A DNA stretch of 64,000 nt from JBOZRQ01 sp050789255 (GTDB lineage Bacteria > Bacillota > Sulfobacillia > Symbiobacteriales > Symbiobacteriaceae). Below the pieces are notes generated by a model. It was not told where the DNA came from, ran no database searches, and saw only the letters and a program-made list of their open reading frames with translations. Within the stretch, counting starts at the first letter, position 1; every line of letters begins with the position of its first letter. The stretch lies in assembly GCA_050789255.1 (NCBI GenBank), contig JBOZRQ010000057.1, forward strand, positions 1 to 64,000, in the 5' to 3' direction. Shown here piece by piece: positions 17,996 through 26,751 of this stretch. The translations under genes and the position numbers were made by a program.

Positions 17996-18382
17996 CTACG
18001 CCGCGGCCTCAATGGCATCCACCAAGATCTTCTCCACCTCTTCGGCCAACGGCTTCAGCCGCGTGTCGCGCAAAAGCTCCATGAGCAAGGTCGGCCGAGT
18101 CAGGCTGATGCGTGTGGTGCCGCCAACCGCCGTCACCGTGATCTTGCAGGGCAGGAAAGCAGCGACATCGGCATTGAGGTCGATCGCTTGCTTTGCCCGC
18201 GGTGCGCTGCACACCTCCAGCACGTGAACATCCGGCTCGATGGTCAGCCCCTTCTCAGCCAGCTTCTGGTTGATGTGAAGATGCCACAGGACGCTGAACT
18301 TCCGTTCGGTCAAAGCCTCCTGAAGGGCGGCAATCGATGCCTCTACCGACTTGCTGGTCTGGAACACGAGCTGGTACTCCAC
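17996..18382 (-). CDS. DUF302-family protein
   Basis: 128 aa. The fold signature of DUF302 is visible: SVEASIAALQEALTERKF, then a conserved VLEVCSAPRAKQAI with one Cys, then FLPCKITVTAV with a second Cys, then a helical C-terminus. These small cytoplasmic proteins often lie with thiosulfate, sulfur or copper genes, and their chemistry is unknown. The start is a GTG with GAGGAGG upstream. A palindromic CsoR-type site lies directly on the promoter, so copper, persulfide or a similar thiol-active signal probably controls it. Confidence 0.75.
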   Translation of the reverse strand: MEYQLVFQTSKSVEASIAALQEALTERKFSVLWHLHINQKLAEKGLTIEPDVHVLEVCSAPRAKQAIDLNADVAAFLPCKITVTAVGGTTRISLTRPTLLMELLRDTRLKPLAEEVEKILVDAIEAAA

Positions 18383-18412
18383 GTTCCCTTCCTCCTCACC
18401 TTCCGGTTGTCG

Positions 18413-18437
18413 TTATACCCTACGGGGTATAAGTATA
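18413..18437 (-). promoter_or_regulatory. CsoR/CstR-type operator on the DUF302 promoter
   Basis: TTATACCCTACGGGGTATAA at 18413-18432 is a near-perfect inverted repeat of the TACCC/GGGTA type bound by CsoR-family repressors. It directly follows a minus-strand -10 TATACT (18437-18432), so bound repressor would cover the start point. No csoR gene is in the window. Confidence 0.6.
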
Positions 18438-18543
18438 GCACACCGGATGCGAAAGTAATACTTTTATGGTTCTTTGGTGTCTCCAGCAGCAGTGGCAAAC
18501 GCGCTACCCTGATAAGAAGAACTGCGTGCGGAGGTGCGAGCTA

Positions 18544-18672
18544 ATGGCGGTCTTTGTGTGCAAGGTCTGCGGTTCCCAGAAAGAGGGGCGCTGCAAGCCC
18601 CAGAAGTGCGAGTGCGGCGCCAAGGGAACCTTTGAAAAGAAGGAAGAGGCCAAGACCGAGCAGAAGGCGTAA
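18544..18672 (+). CDS. Small RCKP-type rubredoxin-like protein
   Basis: 42 aa. MAVFVCKVCGSQKEG is followed by RCKPQKC and CGAKGTF, giving Cys pairs that would bind one Zn or Fe. The segment CxxCGSxKEGRCKP defines this small rubredoxin-like group. The C-terminal third is charged (EKKEEAKTEQ). GGAGGTG lies 7 bases before the ATG, and a strong terminator follows, so it is a monocistronic gene. Function unknown. Confidence 0.75.
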   Translation: MAVFVCKVCGSQKEGRCKPQKCECGAKGTFEKKEEAKTEQKA

Positions 18673-18679
18673 TCACGCA

Positions 18680-18718
18680 GAGCCGGGGGCACGTTAGGGT
18701 CCCCGGCTCTCGTTTTTT
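18680..18718 (+). terminator. Terminator of the small rubredoxin-like gene
   Basis: Stem GAGCCGGGG/CCCCGGCTC (18680-18688 with 18701-18709) followed by six T. Confidence 0.85.
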
Positions 18719-18745
18719 GACTTGATCAGACAGGAGTTGAAGACG

Positions 18746-20050
18746 ATGCAGCAGCAAGGACTCCGTCGCGATCTCGGGCTTCCCCAGGCGATGCTAACCG
18801 TAGTCGGCATCGTCATCGGCTCCGGTATTTTTGCTTTGCCCGCCGTCGTCCTGACCAAGGCCCAGACCCCCGGCCTCTCCCTGCTGGCCTGGGTGATCGG
18901 CGGCCTGATCAGCCTGGCCGCCGGCCTGACGATTGCCGAACTGACCGCTGCAATGCCCAAGGCAGGCGGCACCTATGTCTTCCTGAACCAAGCCTACGGC
19001 GAGTGGCTCGGCTTCCTGCAGGGATGGGCGTTCTTCCTGGCCTACAACTCGGCCACCAACGCCGGCGTCGCGATGATGTTCACCACCTACCTGACCGCCC
19101 TGGTGCCCCTCTCCACGGTGGCCCAGACTGCCGTCGGGCTGCTCACCCTGGCCGGCCTGACGGCTATCAATATTCTGGGCGTCCGCTTCGGCGGCTGGCT
19201 TCAGGTGGTGTCCACAGTGGGCAAGCTGGTCCCCATCGCATTGCTGATCCTCTTCGGCCTGGGCCGGATCCACATGGGCAACCTGGGGCCGCTGCTGCCC
19301 GCCAGCGGGCTGGGCGGTGCTCTGGCCGGCGCTCTTTTGCCGGTCCTGTGGGCCTACGATGGCTGGATCAACGTCGGCATGCTCGCAGAGGAGATCAAGG
19401 ACCCCCAGCGCAACCTGCCCCTGGCCTTTATCGGCGGCCTGGCCGCTGTAACGGCGATCTATGCGCTCTTCAACGCAGCGCTGCTGGGCGTCCTTGGGCC
19501 GGCCCACATGGCAGGGTTGGAGAAGCCGGCCGTCTCCCTGGCGGTTGATCTCTTCGGCGGCGGCGGCGCCACGCTGATGACCGTGGGCATGCTGGTGAGC
19601 ATGTTCGGAACCCTCAACGCCTGTGTGATGACCGCCCCGCGGTACTACCTGGCCATGGCCCGGGACGGCCTGTTCCCGGCGGCCAAGACCGTCTCTGCCC
19701 TGCACCCCAAGTTCGGCACGCCGGTCACCGCCCTGCTGCTTAGCTTCGGCTGGTCTTCCGTGCTGCTGCTCTCGGGCAAGTTCGGCCAGCTGCTGAACCT
19801 CGTCGTCTTTGTCGCCTGGGTCTTCAACACCCTTGCGATGGCTGCGGTCCTGGTACTGCGCAAGAAGCGGCCCGACCTGCCCCGCCCCTACCGGGCCTGG
19901 GGTTACCCAGTGGTCCCGCTGGTCGGAATCGCTGCGGGCCTCTGGATCGTGGGCAGCATGCTGGTCACCGAGCCGATGACGGCCATGCTGGGTCTGGGAC
20001 TCACAATGAGCGGCCTGCCGGTCTTCTGGATGCTACGCCGAAAGGGATAA
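18746..20050 (+). CDS. APC-family amino acid permease
   Basis: 434 aa with about 12 membrane helices. TVVGIVIGSGIFALP near residue 20 is the unwound helix 1 of APC transporters that binds the amino-acid backbone, and WAYDGWINV near residue 210 is the helix 6 counterpart. The YDGW motif resembles LAT-type exchangers (SteT of Bacillus, a Ser/Thr exchanger). The ATG at 18746 is preferred, with AGGAG 9 bases upstream, over a TTG eight codons earlier. It stands alone between two terminators. Confidence 0.88.
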   Translation: MQQQGLRRDLGLPQAMLTVVGIVIGSGIFALPAVVLTKAQTPGLSLLAWVIGGLISLAAGLTIAELTAAMPKAGGTYVFLNQAYGEWLGFLQGWAFFLAYNSATNAGVAMMFTTYLTALVPLSTVAQTAVGLLTLAGLTAINILGVRFGGWLQVVSTVGKLVPIALLILFGLGRIHMGNLGPLLPASGLGGALAGALLPVLWAYDGWINVGMLAEEIKDPQRNLPLAFIGGLAAVTAIYALFNAALLGVLGPAHMAGLEKPAVSLAVDLFGGGGATLMTVGMLVSMFGTLNACVMTAPRYYLAMARDGLFPAAKTVSALHPKFGTPVTALLLSFGWSSVLLLSGKFGQLLNLVVFVAWVFNTLAMAAVLVLRKKRPDLPRPYRAWGYPVVPLVGIAAGLWIVGSMLVTEPMTAMLGLGLTMSGLPVFWMLRRKG

Positions 20051-20055
20051 GAAGA

Positions 20056-20088
20056 TGGGGCGCCCCTGCACGGGGGCGCCCTTTCTTG
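20056..20088. terminator. Terminator between permease and GNAT genes
   Basis: Stem GGGCGCCCC/GGGGCGCCC (20058-20066 with 20073-20081) followed by CTTTCTT on the plus strand. Confidence 0.75.
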
Positions 20089-20093
20089 CATAT

Positions 20094-21038
20094 CTACATC
20101 GTCTTCCAAAGGATGAAGAAGCCCGGCAGCGGTACATAGCCCAGCTTGCGGTTGACCGCCAGCATGGGGGCGTTGGCCGAGTGGTTGTTGGTGACGATCT
20201 GCGTAATGCCGTGCTCCCTGGCAAAGCGCAGGCCCATGAGCTTGATGGCCAGGGCCAGCTGCTTGCCACGGTGCGCTCGCTCCACACCCGTAAAGGCGAT
20301 GTGTGCCCGGTGCGGCTCCTCGCTGTTACGGTGCATCGATGTGAGTCCCGCCCAGTTCCCCTCAGGATCGACGGCGATCAGCATCGATTCCACCCACGCA
20401 TCGGGGTTGGTGAACATCCACTTACGCCACTCCTCAAAGGGCGCCTGACCGATGTCCGCTGCGTTGGGCAGGTCCTTCAGGAGCACGTGGTGGAAGTCGT
20501 ACAGCTTCCGTTCCGTCTCCTCGGTCCGCATGTCCGCCAGGGATACGAAGCGATAGTCCTGCTCCAGGATCCGGTCAACCACGCCTGGGAAGCTGGCCTC
20601 GTCAAACTCAGCCGGGTTCATCTTCGAGTCGAAGATGTGGTGGCGCTTCACAAAACCACGCCGCTCCGCCCAGGCGAGGGCGCCGGCGTCGTTGTCGGCC
20701 ACTTCCGCCGTCAGTCCCTCCACCTTGTGCTCCGACCAGAAGGGGTCCAGCGCCTTGTAGAGCTCCCTGCCGATCCCCCGTCCCCGCAGCGACGGGTCGA
20801 CCGTGACGCCGACCATGCCATAGCCCGGCTTCAACCACGGCGCCAGGAAGGCGGTCCCGAAGGCGGCGACCTCGCCGTCCTCCTCCGCTACCAGCCTCAC
20901 GACGGGATAGCCCTCGGGCCACGTCTCTATGGAGTGTCTGAATGACTCCAAGGTCTCAGGATCGTTGCTCCTGGTATTCTCAATCGCCACCGCGCGGGCG
21001 TAATCGGCCGGCGTCAGTGGCCGGATTGTCAGCGACAT
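20094..21038 (-). CDS. Double GNAT-domain acetyltransferase
   Basis: 314 aa with two GNAT folds in tandem. The N-terminal domain has VTVDPSLRGRGIGRELY near residue 85, a canonical acetyl-CoA loop. The C-terminal domain has TGVERAHRGKQLALAIK near residue 255 (degenerate loop) and NNHSANAPMLAVNRKLGY. Such two-domain proteins resemble mycothiol synthase and antibiotic acetyltransferases in shape. The substrate is unknown. The ATG at 21038 has GGGAGGT 8 bases upstream; a longer reading from 21119 would place untranslated-looking sequence in front. Confidence 0.8.
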   Translation of the reverse strand: MSLTIRPLTPADYARAVAIENTRSNDPETLESFRHSIETWPEGYPVVRLVAEEDGEVAAFGTAFLAPWLKPGYGMVGVTVDPSLRGRGIGRELYKALDPFWSEHKVEGLTAEVADNDAGALAWAERRGFVKRHHIFDSKMNPAEFDEASFPGVVDRILEQDYRFVSLADMRTEETERKLYDFHHVLLKDLPNAADIGQAPFEEWRKWMFTNPDAWVESMLIAVDPEGNWAGLTSMHRNSEEPHRAHIAFTGVERAHRGKQLALAIKLMGLRFAREHGITQIVTNNHSANAPMLAVNRKLGYVPLPGFFILWKTM

Positions 21039-21171
21039 TCGTATAACCTCCCACCAACACAGATCGGCTACTTGGACGTTCCCGAGCCCGAAATCGTTCC
21101 AGCAATTCACTGTACCCATTCCCTAGTACAATCGGTTGCCAGAATCATCCCCTGCGTTTAAGCTTCCTCAT

Positions 21172-22251
21172 ATGAAACTCACCACACTTATCGTACAGTC
21201 CGGCACCCGCCGGGATCCGCACACCGGCGCTGTGCCCGTACCCGTCTACCAGGCGGCTACCTTCCAGCATCCCGAACTCGGCAGGTCCACCGGCTACGAT
21301 TACTCCCGCACCAAGAACCCCACCCGGGAGGCCCTGGAGGAGGCCCTGGCCCGGCTCGAGGGCGGGGTCCGGGGCCTGGCCTTCGCCTCGGGCATGGCCG
21401 CGGTCCACTGCGCCTTGCAGCTCTTTAGGCCCGGCGACCACCTGGTCGTCACGGAGGATCTCTACGGCGGCACCTACCGGCTCTTCGACAAGGTGCTCGA
21501 CCTGGAGTACACCTTTGTAGACACCACGGACGTGGCCGCAGTCCGGGCTGCCGTACGCCCCAACACCCGCGGCATCCTCCTGGAAACGCCCACCAACCCG
21601 CTCATGAAGACCGCCGACGTGGCGGCCATCGCCGCCGTGGCCCGCGAGGCCGGAGCGCTCCTGCTGGTGGACAACACCTTCCTGACGCCCTACCTGCACC
21701 GGCCCCTGGAGATGGGCGCCGACGTGGTCATCCACAGCGTCAGCAAGTACCTGGCCGGCCATAACGACGTGGTCGCAGGCGCCATCGTCGCCAAGGACCC
21801 TGCGATCGGCGAGCGGCTCTACTTCTACCAGAACGCCATCGGGGCGATTCTGGGCCCCCAGGACTCCTACCTGGTGATCCGGGGCATGAAGACCCTCGCC
21901 CTGCGCATGGAGAAGCACCAGCAGAACGCCCGGGCCGTGGCCGACTTCCTGCGGGGCCATCCGCAGGTCGACAAGGTGCACTACCACGGGCAGGGCGGCA
22001 TGCTCTCCTTCGAGGTAGCCCGGACTGAGCAAGTAGCGCAAGTCCTCCGCCGGGTGCGGCTTTGTCTCTTCGCCGAGTCGCTCGGCGGCGTCGAGAGCCT
22101 GATCACCTACCCCGCCACCCAGACCCACGCCGACATTCCGGCCGAGATCCGAGCCCGGCTTGGGATCACCGACCGGCTGCTGCGCCTCTCGGTTGGCATC
22201 GAAGACGCAGATGACATCATCGCCGACCTGAAGCAAGCACTGGAGGGGTAG
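21172..22251 (+). CDS. metI: Cystathionine gamma-synthase / O-acetylhomoserine thiolyase type enzyme
   Basis: 359 aa, Cys/Met-metabolism PLP family. It shows SRTKNPTREALEEALARLEGG, the aspartate in LLLVDNTFLTPYL that holds the pyridine nitrogen, and the PLP lysine in HSVSKYLAGHNDVVAG. The C-terminus GGVESLITYPATQTHADIP matches B. subtilis MetI, which joins an activated homoserine with cysteine. It lies 4 bases before metC as in Bacillus. The ATG at 21172 lacks a clear Shine-Dalgarno site; an in-frame TTG lies 12 codons upstream. Confidence 0.85.
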   Translation: MKLTTLIVQSGTRRDPHTGAVPVPVYQAATFQHPELGRSTGYDYSRTKNPTREALEEALARLEGGVRGLAFASGMAAVHCALQLFRPGDHLVVTEDLYGGTYRLFDKVLDLEYTFVDTTDVAAVRAAVRPNTRGILLETPTNPLMKTADVAAIAAVAREAGALLLVDNTFLTPYLHRPLEMGADVVIHSVSKYLAGHNDVVAGAIVAKDPAIGERLYFYQNAIGAILGPQDSYLVIRGMKTLALRMEKHQQNARAVADFLRGHPQVDKVHYHGQGGMLSFEVARTEQVAQVLRRVRLCLFAESLGGVESLITYPATQTHADIPAEIRARLGITDRLLRLSVGIEDADDIIADLKQALEG

Positions 22252-22255
22252 CGCC

Positions 22256-23365
22256 GTGAAGTTCGGAACCAAGCTGCTGCACACCGGCCACGAGGTCGAC
22301 CCGGTCACTGGCGCCGCCGCTGTGCCGATCTACCAGGTCTCCACCTTCGACCAGCCCGGCCTGGACAGCCCTGGCAAATATGACTATGCCCGCTCCGGCA
22401 ACCCTACGCGGGCTGCCGTGGAGGGCGCCGTCGCCGAGCTGGAGGGGGGCGCCGCTGCCTTCGCCTTCGCCTCGGGCATGGCCGCCGTCTCTACGGTGCT
22501 GATGCTGCTGTCCGCCGGCGACCACGTTGTCGTGACCGATGACTGCTACGGCGGCACCTACCGGGTGCTCACCCGGGTCTTCAGCCGCTTCGGCATCGAG
22601 GCGACCTTCATCGACACCAGCGACCCGGCGGCGGTGCGCGCGGCGCTGCGGCCCACCACGAAGATGCTGCTGGTGGAGACGGTGAGCAACCCGTTCCTGC
22701 GCCTGACCGACGTTCCCGCCATGGCGGAGATCGCCCGGAGCCACGGCTGCCTGCTGGCGGTGGACAACACCTTCCTCTCCCCCTATCTGTCCCGCCCTCT
22801 GACGGAAGGCGCCGACATCGTCATCCACTCCGCCACCAAGTACCTGAGCGGCCACAGCGACGTGATCGCCGGGGCGGTGGCCGTGCGCGATCCTCAGCTG
22901 GCCAAGGACGTCTACTTCCTGCAGAACGCCTTCGGCGCCGTCCTGGGGCCGCAGGATTGCTTCCTGCTCATGCGGGGCATCAAGACCCTGAAGGTCCGCA
23001 TGGACCGGCAGGCGGCCTCGGCGGCGCACCTGGCGGCCTGGCTCGCCCGCCGTCCCGAGGTGCGGGAGGTCTTCTACCCCGGCATCGGGGCGATGCTCTC
23101 CTTCCGCCTCGCCCACGAGAGCCTGACGGCGCCCTTTGTGGAGGCCCTCCATCTGCCGCTCCTGGGCGTCTCCCTGGGCGCCGTGGAGACGCTGATCGCC
23201 GTGCCCGCCCGCCACTCCCATGCCTCAGTGCCCCCGGCCGAACGCGCACGCCGGGGCATCACCGACGACCTGATCCGCTTTTCCGTGGGCATCGAGGAGC
23301 CCGAGGACCTGATCGCCGACCTGGCCCAGGCGCTGGTCCAGGCCACCTCCGTCGCCGCGGATTAA
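22256..23365 (+). CDS. metC: Cystathionine beta-lyase type PLP enzyme
   Basis: 369 aa, same family as its upstream neighbour. SRSGNPT-type loop (YDYARSGNPTRAAVEG), PLP aspartate in LLAVDNTFLSPYL and PLP lysine in HSATKYLSGHSDVIAG. SLGAVETLIAVPARHSHA is the C-terminal substrate segment. In the Bacillus arrangement this second gene cleaves cystathionine to homocysteine, ammonia and pyruvate, so the pair would convert cysteine sulfur to homocysteine. The start is GTG with GGAGG, 4 bases after the metI stop. Confidence 0.82.
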   Translation: MKFGTKLLHTGHEVDPVTGAAAVPIYQVSTFDQPGLDSPGKYDYARSGNPTRAAVEGAVAELEGGAAAFAFASGMAAVSTVLMLLSAGDHVVVTDDCYGGTYRVLTRVFSRFGIEATFIDTSDPAAVRAALRPTTKMLLVETVSNPFLRLTDVPAMAEIARSHGCLLAVDNTFLSPYLSRPLTEGADIVIHSATKYLSGHSDVIAGAVAVRDPQLAKDVYFLQNAFGAVLGPQDCFLLMRGIKTLKVRMDRQAASAAHLAAWLARRPEVREVFYPGIGAMLSFRLAHESLTAPFVEALHLPLLGVSLGAVETLIAVPARHSHASVPPAERARRGITDDLIRFSVGIEEPEDLIADLAQALVQATSVAAD

Positions 23366-23407
23366 ACGTGGGACCCCAGTCCCAATGTTAAGTATCTAGC
23401 GTCCTAT

Positions 23408-23436
23408 TTGACGTAAAAAGCGCAGGACTATTCATA
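23408..23436 (+). promoter_or_regulatory. Probable promoter of the subtilisin gene
   Basis: TTGACG (23408-23413), 17 bases, TTCATA (23431-23436), about 50 bases before the TTG start of the protease. The -10 is weak. Confidence 0.4.
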
Positions 23437-23484
23437 ACGGTGTTGTATTTTCAAACCCCACTAGCGTAATAGGGGGATGAGGGT

Positions 23485-25032
23485 TTGAAGAAGTCCGTGC
23501 GCTTCATCGGGATTCTGGCCGGCGTTACGCTCCTTACGGCCAGCTTGGCCGGCGCTGCTCCGGCCGCACAGTCCGTCAAGGGCGAGTACCTGGTGTCGTT
23601 CAAGGAGGGCGCCTCGCTCAAGAATCTAGGCAAGGGCATTGAGGTGGTGACCGAGTACTCGGCCATTAACGCCGCCCACGTCCGCATGTCCGCCGCCGCC
23701 GCTGAGGCTCTGGCGAACAACCCGAACGTCGACGAGGTCGCCGAGAACGATGTGAAGACGGTGATGGGCTACCTGGACGGCACCTACACCTGGGGCATCC
23801 AGGCGGTCAAGGCCACAGAGGCCTGGAACTTGGGCGCCACCGGCGCCGGGATCAAGGTCTGCATCCTCGACACCGGCATCGACTACAACCACCCGGCCTT
23901 TGTGCGGGGCGGCACCTCGATCATCAAGGCCAGCAAGAACTTCGTGAGCGACGGCCACGCCAACGCCGCCGACGGCCACGGCCACGGCACCCACGTGGCG
24001 GGCACCATCGCCGGCCAGGGCAACGGGTCGGGCAGCTACATCGGTGTAGCACCGGGCGCCGACCTCTACATCGGGCGAGTTCTCGGCGATGACGGCAGCG
24101 GCGCCACCAGCGGCATCCTGAACGGCGTCAACTGGTGCGTCTCGCAGGGCGCCAAGATCATCAGCATGTCGCTGGGCGGCAGCCTGAAGTCCAAGACCGA
24201 GGAGCGCACCTACAACAGCGCTTACAGCAGCGGCACCCTGGTCATCGCCGCCGCCGGCAACGACGGCAACAACCGGGTCAGCTACCCCGCCGGCTACGCC
24301 AACGTGGTCTCCGTGGCTGCTGTCGACAGCAACCTGGCCAAGGCCTCCTTCTCCCAGTATAACAGCGACGTGGAGCTGGCCGCCCCCGGCGTGTCGGTCC
24401 TCTCTTCGTACCGGATGGGCCAGGGCCTGATGGCCAGCGCCAGCGAGGGAAGCACGAGCTACAAGTCCCAGGGGCTGGAATTCGCCCCCACCGGCAACGT
24501 CTCGGGCCCGCTGGTCGAGTGCGGCCTGGCCGACACCACCACCTCGTGCTCGGGCAAGCCTGCCTCCGGCGCCTGGATCGCCCTGATCAGCCGGGGCACC
24601 AACACCTTCGCTGACAAGGTGACCAACGCCAAGGCGCAGGGCGCCGCCGCTGCGATCATCACCAACAATGACACCGCCGCCGCTGACGACGCCGGCAGCT
24701 TCACGCTCGGCGCCGCCGGCAACTGGATCCCGGCCGTTTCGGTCTCTTACAACAGCGGTGTGGCCATCCGTGCCGGCGGCCTCGGCTCCGGCAACGTGAC
24801 GATCTCGCCGTGGGACTACACCTACATGGACGGCACCTCCATGGCCACCCCGCACGCCTCGGCTGTCGCGGCGCTGGCCTGGTCCGCCAAGCCCACCCTG
24901 TCCAACGTGACCATGCGCTCCATCCTCCAGACCACCGCCCGGGATCTGGGCGCCGCAGGCCGTGACACCAGCTTCGGCTACGGCCTCGTCCAGGCTGACG
25001 CTGCCGTGAACAAGGCAAAGGTCAGCAACTAG
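23485..25032 (+). CDS. Secreted subtilisin-like serine protease with inserted PA domain
   Basis: 515 aa. Signal peptide (1-28), an inhibitor_I9 propeptide (about 32-95, GEYLVSFKEGASLKNL), then an S8 catalytic domain with D129 in CILDTGID, H170 in GHGHGTHVAG, oxyanion N259 in AAAGND and nucleophile S452 in DGTSMATPHAS. Residues about 310-435 form a PA (protease-associated) insert between N259 and S452 and hold a likely disulfide (VECGLADTTTSCSG). The enzyme would mature outside the cell. The start is a TTG preceded by GGGGATGAGGG. A terminator follows; it is a single-gene unit. Confidence 0.92.
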   Translation: MKKSVRFIGILAGVTLLTASLAGAAPAAQSVKGEYLVSFKEGASLKNLGKGIEVVTEYSAINAAHVRMSAAAAEALANNPNVDEVAENDVKTVMGYLDGTYTWGIQAVKATEAWNLGATGAGIKVCILDTGIDYNHPAFVRGGTSIIKASKNFVSDGHANAADGHGHGTHVAGTIAGQGNGSGSYIGVAPGADLYIGRVLGDDGSGATSGILNGVNWCVSQGAKIISMSLGGSLKSKTEERTYNSAYSSGTLVIAAAGNDGNNRVSYPAGYANVVSVAAVDSNLAKASFSQYNSDVELAAPGVSVLSSYRMGQGLMASASEGSTSYKSQGLEFAPTGNVSGPLVECGLADTTTSCSGKPASGAWIALISRGTNTFADKVTNAKAQGAAAAIITNNDTAAADDAGSFTLGAAGNWIPAVSVSYNSGVAIRAGGLGSGNVTISPWDYTYMDGTSMATPHASAVAALAWSAKPTLSNVTMRSILQTTARDLGAAGRDTSFGYGLVQADAAVNKAKVSN

Positions 25033-25052
25033 GCCACCCTGATCAGGCGATT

Positions 25053-25085
25053 GAGCCTCCGCTTCGGCGGGGGCTCCTTTTTTGT
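25053..25085 (+). terminator. Terminator of the subtilisin gene
   Basis: Stem GAGCCTCCGC/GCGGGGGCTC with TTCG loop region and a run of six T (25078-25083). Confidence 0.85.
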
Positions 25086-25086
25086 G

Positions 25087-25116
25087 TTGACATTCTCCCC
25101 ACCTGTGTCATAGACT
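25087..25116 (+). promoter_or_regulatory. Promoter of the NAD salvage operon
   Basis: TTGACA (25087-25092), 18 bases, TAGACT (25111-25116). It lies just after the previous terminator and 33 bases before the nrtR start. The NrtR operator probably lies here but I cannot define it. Confidence 0.6.
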
Positions 25117-25148
25117 TAAACTGAGAATCTCACTAGGAGATAATGAAC

Positions 25149-26051
25149 ATGGAGAAGCGCAACCGCCAGGGCCTAACCGAAGCAGAGTTCCTCGCGCAGT
25201 ATGACGCCAGCAGGTTTGAGCGCCCATCGGTCACCGCCGATATGGTCATCTTCACGGTGACCAGCGAGGAGGCGGACGACCACCGCAAGCTGCCGGACAG
25301 GTGCCTGCGGGTGCTGCTGATCAAGCGGGCGGACCATCCGTACCTGGGCCAGTGGGCGCTGCCAGGCGGCTTCGTGAACACCACGGAAGATCTGGACGCC
25401 GCCGCAGCCCGCGAGCTGCACGAGGAGACGGGCATCGAGCGCATCTATATGGAGCAGCTCTACACGTGGGGCGCCGTAGACCGCGACCCCCGCACCCGGG
25501 TCATCTCCTGCTCCTATCTCTCTCTGGTCGACGCGGAGTCGCTTCAGCTCCGTGCCGGGGACGATGCATCCGACGCCCGCTGGTTTACCGTGCGGGAGAC
25601 GCCGCTCCAGGCGATCCGGACGATGACCGAGCACGGCTACGTGCTGGAGGAGCGTAGCCGGCTCACGCTGGAGGCCGGCGATGTGCAGGTCGGCGGTGTG
25701 ATCCGGGTGGTAAAGACCGTAGCGGGGAAGATTACCCATATCACCCGGCACATCGAAGAGTCCAGCGGGCTGGCGTTCGACCACCTGAAGATCCTCGACT
25801 ACGGTCTGGACCGGCTGCGGATCAAGGTCGAGTGGTCGGATATCGTCTTTAACCTGATGCCGGATCGCTTCACTCTGGCCGAGCTCCGCAAGGTGTATGA
25901 AACCATCCTCGGGCGCGAGCTGCACGCCGCCAACTTCCGGCGCGACGTGGAGCGCATGGTGGAGGAGACCAACGAGGTCCGCAAGGAAGGCGGCCACCGG
26001 CACGCCAAGCTGTTCCGGTTCAACCCGCGCTGGTCCGAACGAAACGCCTGA
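25149..26051 (+). CDS. nrtR: NrtR-like regulator: Nudix domain plus winged helix
   Basis: 300 aa. The N-terminal half is a Nudix fold with a complete Nudix box (GFVNTTEDLDAAAARELHEE followed by TGI). The C-terminal part (about 215-290) is a winged helix: FTLAELRKVYETILGRELH and NFRRDVERM, typical of NrtR repressors of NAD genes, which respond to ADP-ribose. Because the Nudix box is intact, the protein may also hydrolyse ADP-ribose or similar. The next two genes are nicotinamidase and nicotinate phosphoribosyltransferase, which fixes the context. The ATG at 25149 has AGGAG 9 bases upstream; the ATG at 25143 is too close to it. Confidence 0.85.
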   Translation: MEKRNRQGLTEAEFLAQYDASRFERPSVTADMVIFTVTSEEADDHRKLPDRCLRVLLIKRADHPYLGQWALPGGFVNTTEDLDAAAARELHEETGIERIYMEQLYTWGAVDRDPRTRVISCSYLSLVDAESLQLRAGDDASDARWFTVRETPLQAIRTMTEHGYVLEERSRLTLEAGDVQVGGVIRVVKTVAGKITHITRHIEESSGLAFDHLKILDYGLDRLRIKVEWSDIVFNLMPDRFTLAELRKVYETILGRELHAANFRRDVERMVEETNEVRKEGGHRHAKLFRFNPRWSERNA

Positions 26052-26072
26052 CGCTGTGAGAGGAGAATGGCT

Positions 26073-26741
26073 ATGACCATCGATCGGGATCGACTGCTCG
26101 GGCAGGCGGAAACCCTCGTCCGTGGGATGCTGGAGAAGGTGGAACAGGCCAGGGAGATCGAGTTTGCCTCCCTCCCCCAGGGCCGCACCGCTCTGATCAT
26201 GGTGGATATGATCATCGGCTTCGCCAAGAAGGGCGCCCTCTCCAGCCCCCGGGTCGACCTGCTGGTGCCCGGCGTCGTGCGGGTGCTCCAGCAGGCGAAG
26301 CGGCTGGGGATTCCCGCCATCGCCTTCGCCGACGCGCACCCCGAGGACAGCGTGGAGTTTCTGGCCTACCCGCCCCACTGCATCGCCGGGACGGAGGAGA
26401 GTGAGGTGGTGCCCGAACTCCAGGAGATCGGCGGGTACACCTTGATTCCCAAGAACTCGACCAACGGCTTCCTGGAACCGGCGTTCAAGGAATGGCTATC
26501 CGCCCACTCGCAGATAGACACCTTCGTGGTTGCGGGCGACTGCACCGACATCTGCGTGATTCAGTTCGCGCTGACCCTGAAGACCGAGTTCGACCGGCAG
26601 AACCGCCCGGTGCGGATCATCGTCCCGGCCGACGCCGTTGATACCTTCGATGCGCCGAATCATGACGGCGATTTCCTGCACGTGGTCGCCCTCAACCTGA
26701 TGATGGGAAACGGGATCGAGGTCGTCAGCACGCTGCGGTAA
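26073..26741 (+). CDS. pncA: Nicotinamidase (isochorismatase-like cysteine hydrolase)
   Basis: 222 aa. The catalytic triad of nicotinamidases is visible: D45 in LIMVDMIIGF, K127 in LIPKNSTNGF and C161 in GDCTDICV. Metal-site residues lie in ADAHPEDSVEF and PPHCIAGT. It deamidates nicotinamide to nicotinate for the next enzyme. There is a long N-terminal helix (1-35) before the core. The ATG at 26073 sits 7 bases after AGGAG; an ATG two codons upstream is too close to it. Confidence 0.9.
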   Translation: MTIDRDRLLGQAETLVRGMLEKVEQAREIEFASLPQGRTALIMVDMIIGFAKKGALSSPRVDLLVPGVVRVLQQAKRLGIPAIAFADAHPEDSVEFLAYPPHCIAGTEESEVVPELQEIGGYTLIPKNSTNGFLEPAFKEWLSAHSQIDTFVVAGDCTDICVIQFALTLKTEFDRQNRPVRIIVPADAVDTFDAPNHDGDFLHVVALNLMMGNGIEVVSTLR

Positions 26742-26751
26742 AGGGGTTGGC

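Noticed and set aside
21172..23365. Both metI- and metC-like proteins lack the roughly 18-residue HP...Q...G loop seen in many gamma-family PLP enzymes
   Set aside because: As I recall, B. subtilis MetI has the same short form, so it is a family variant and not a deletion of interest.
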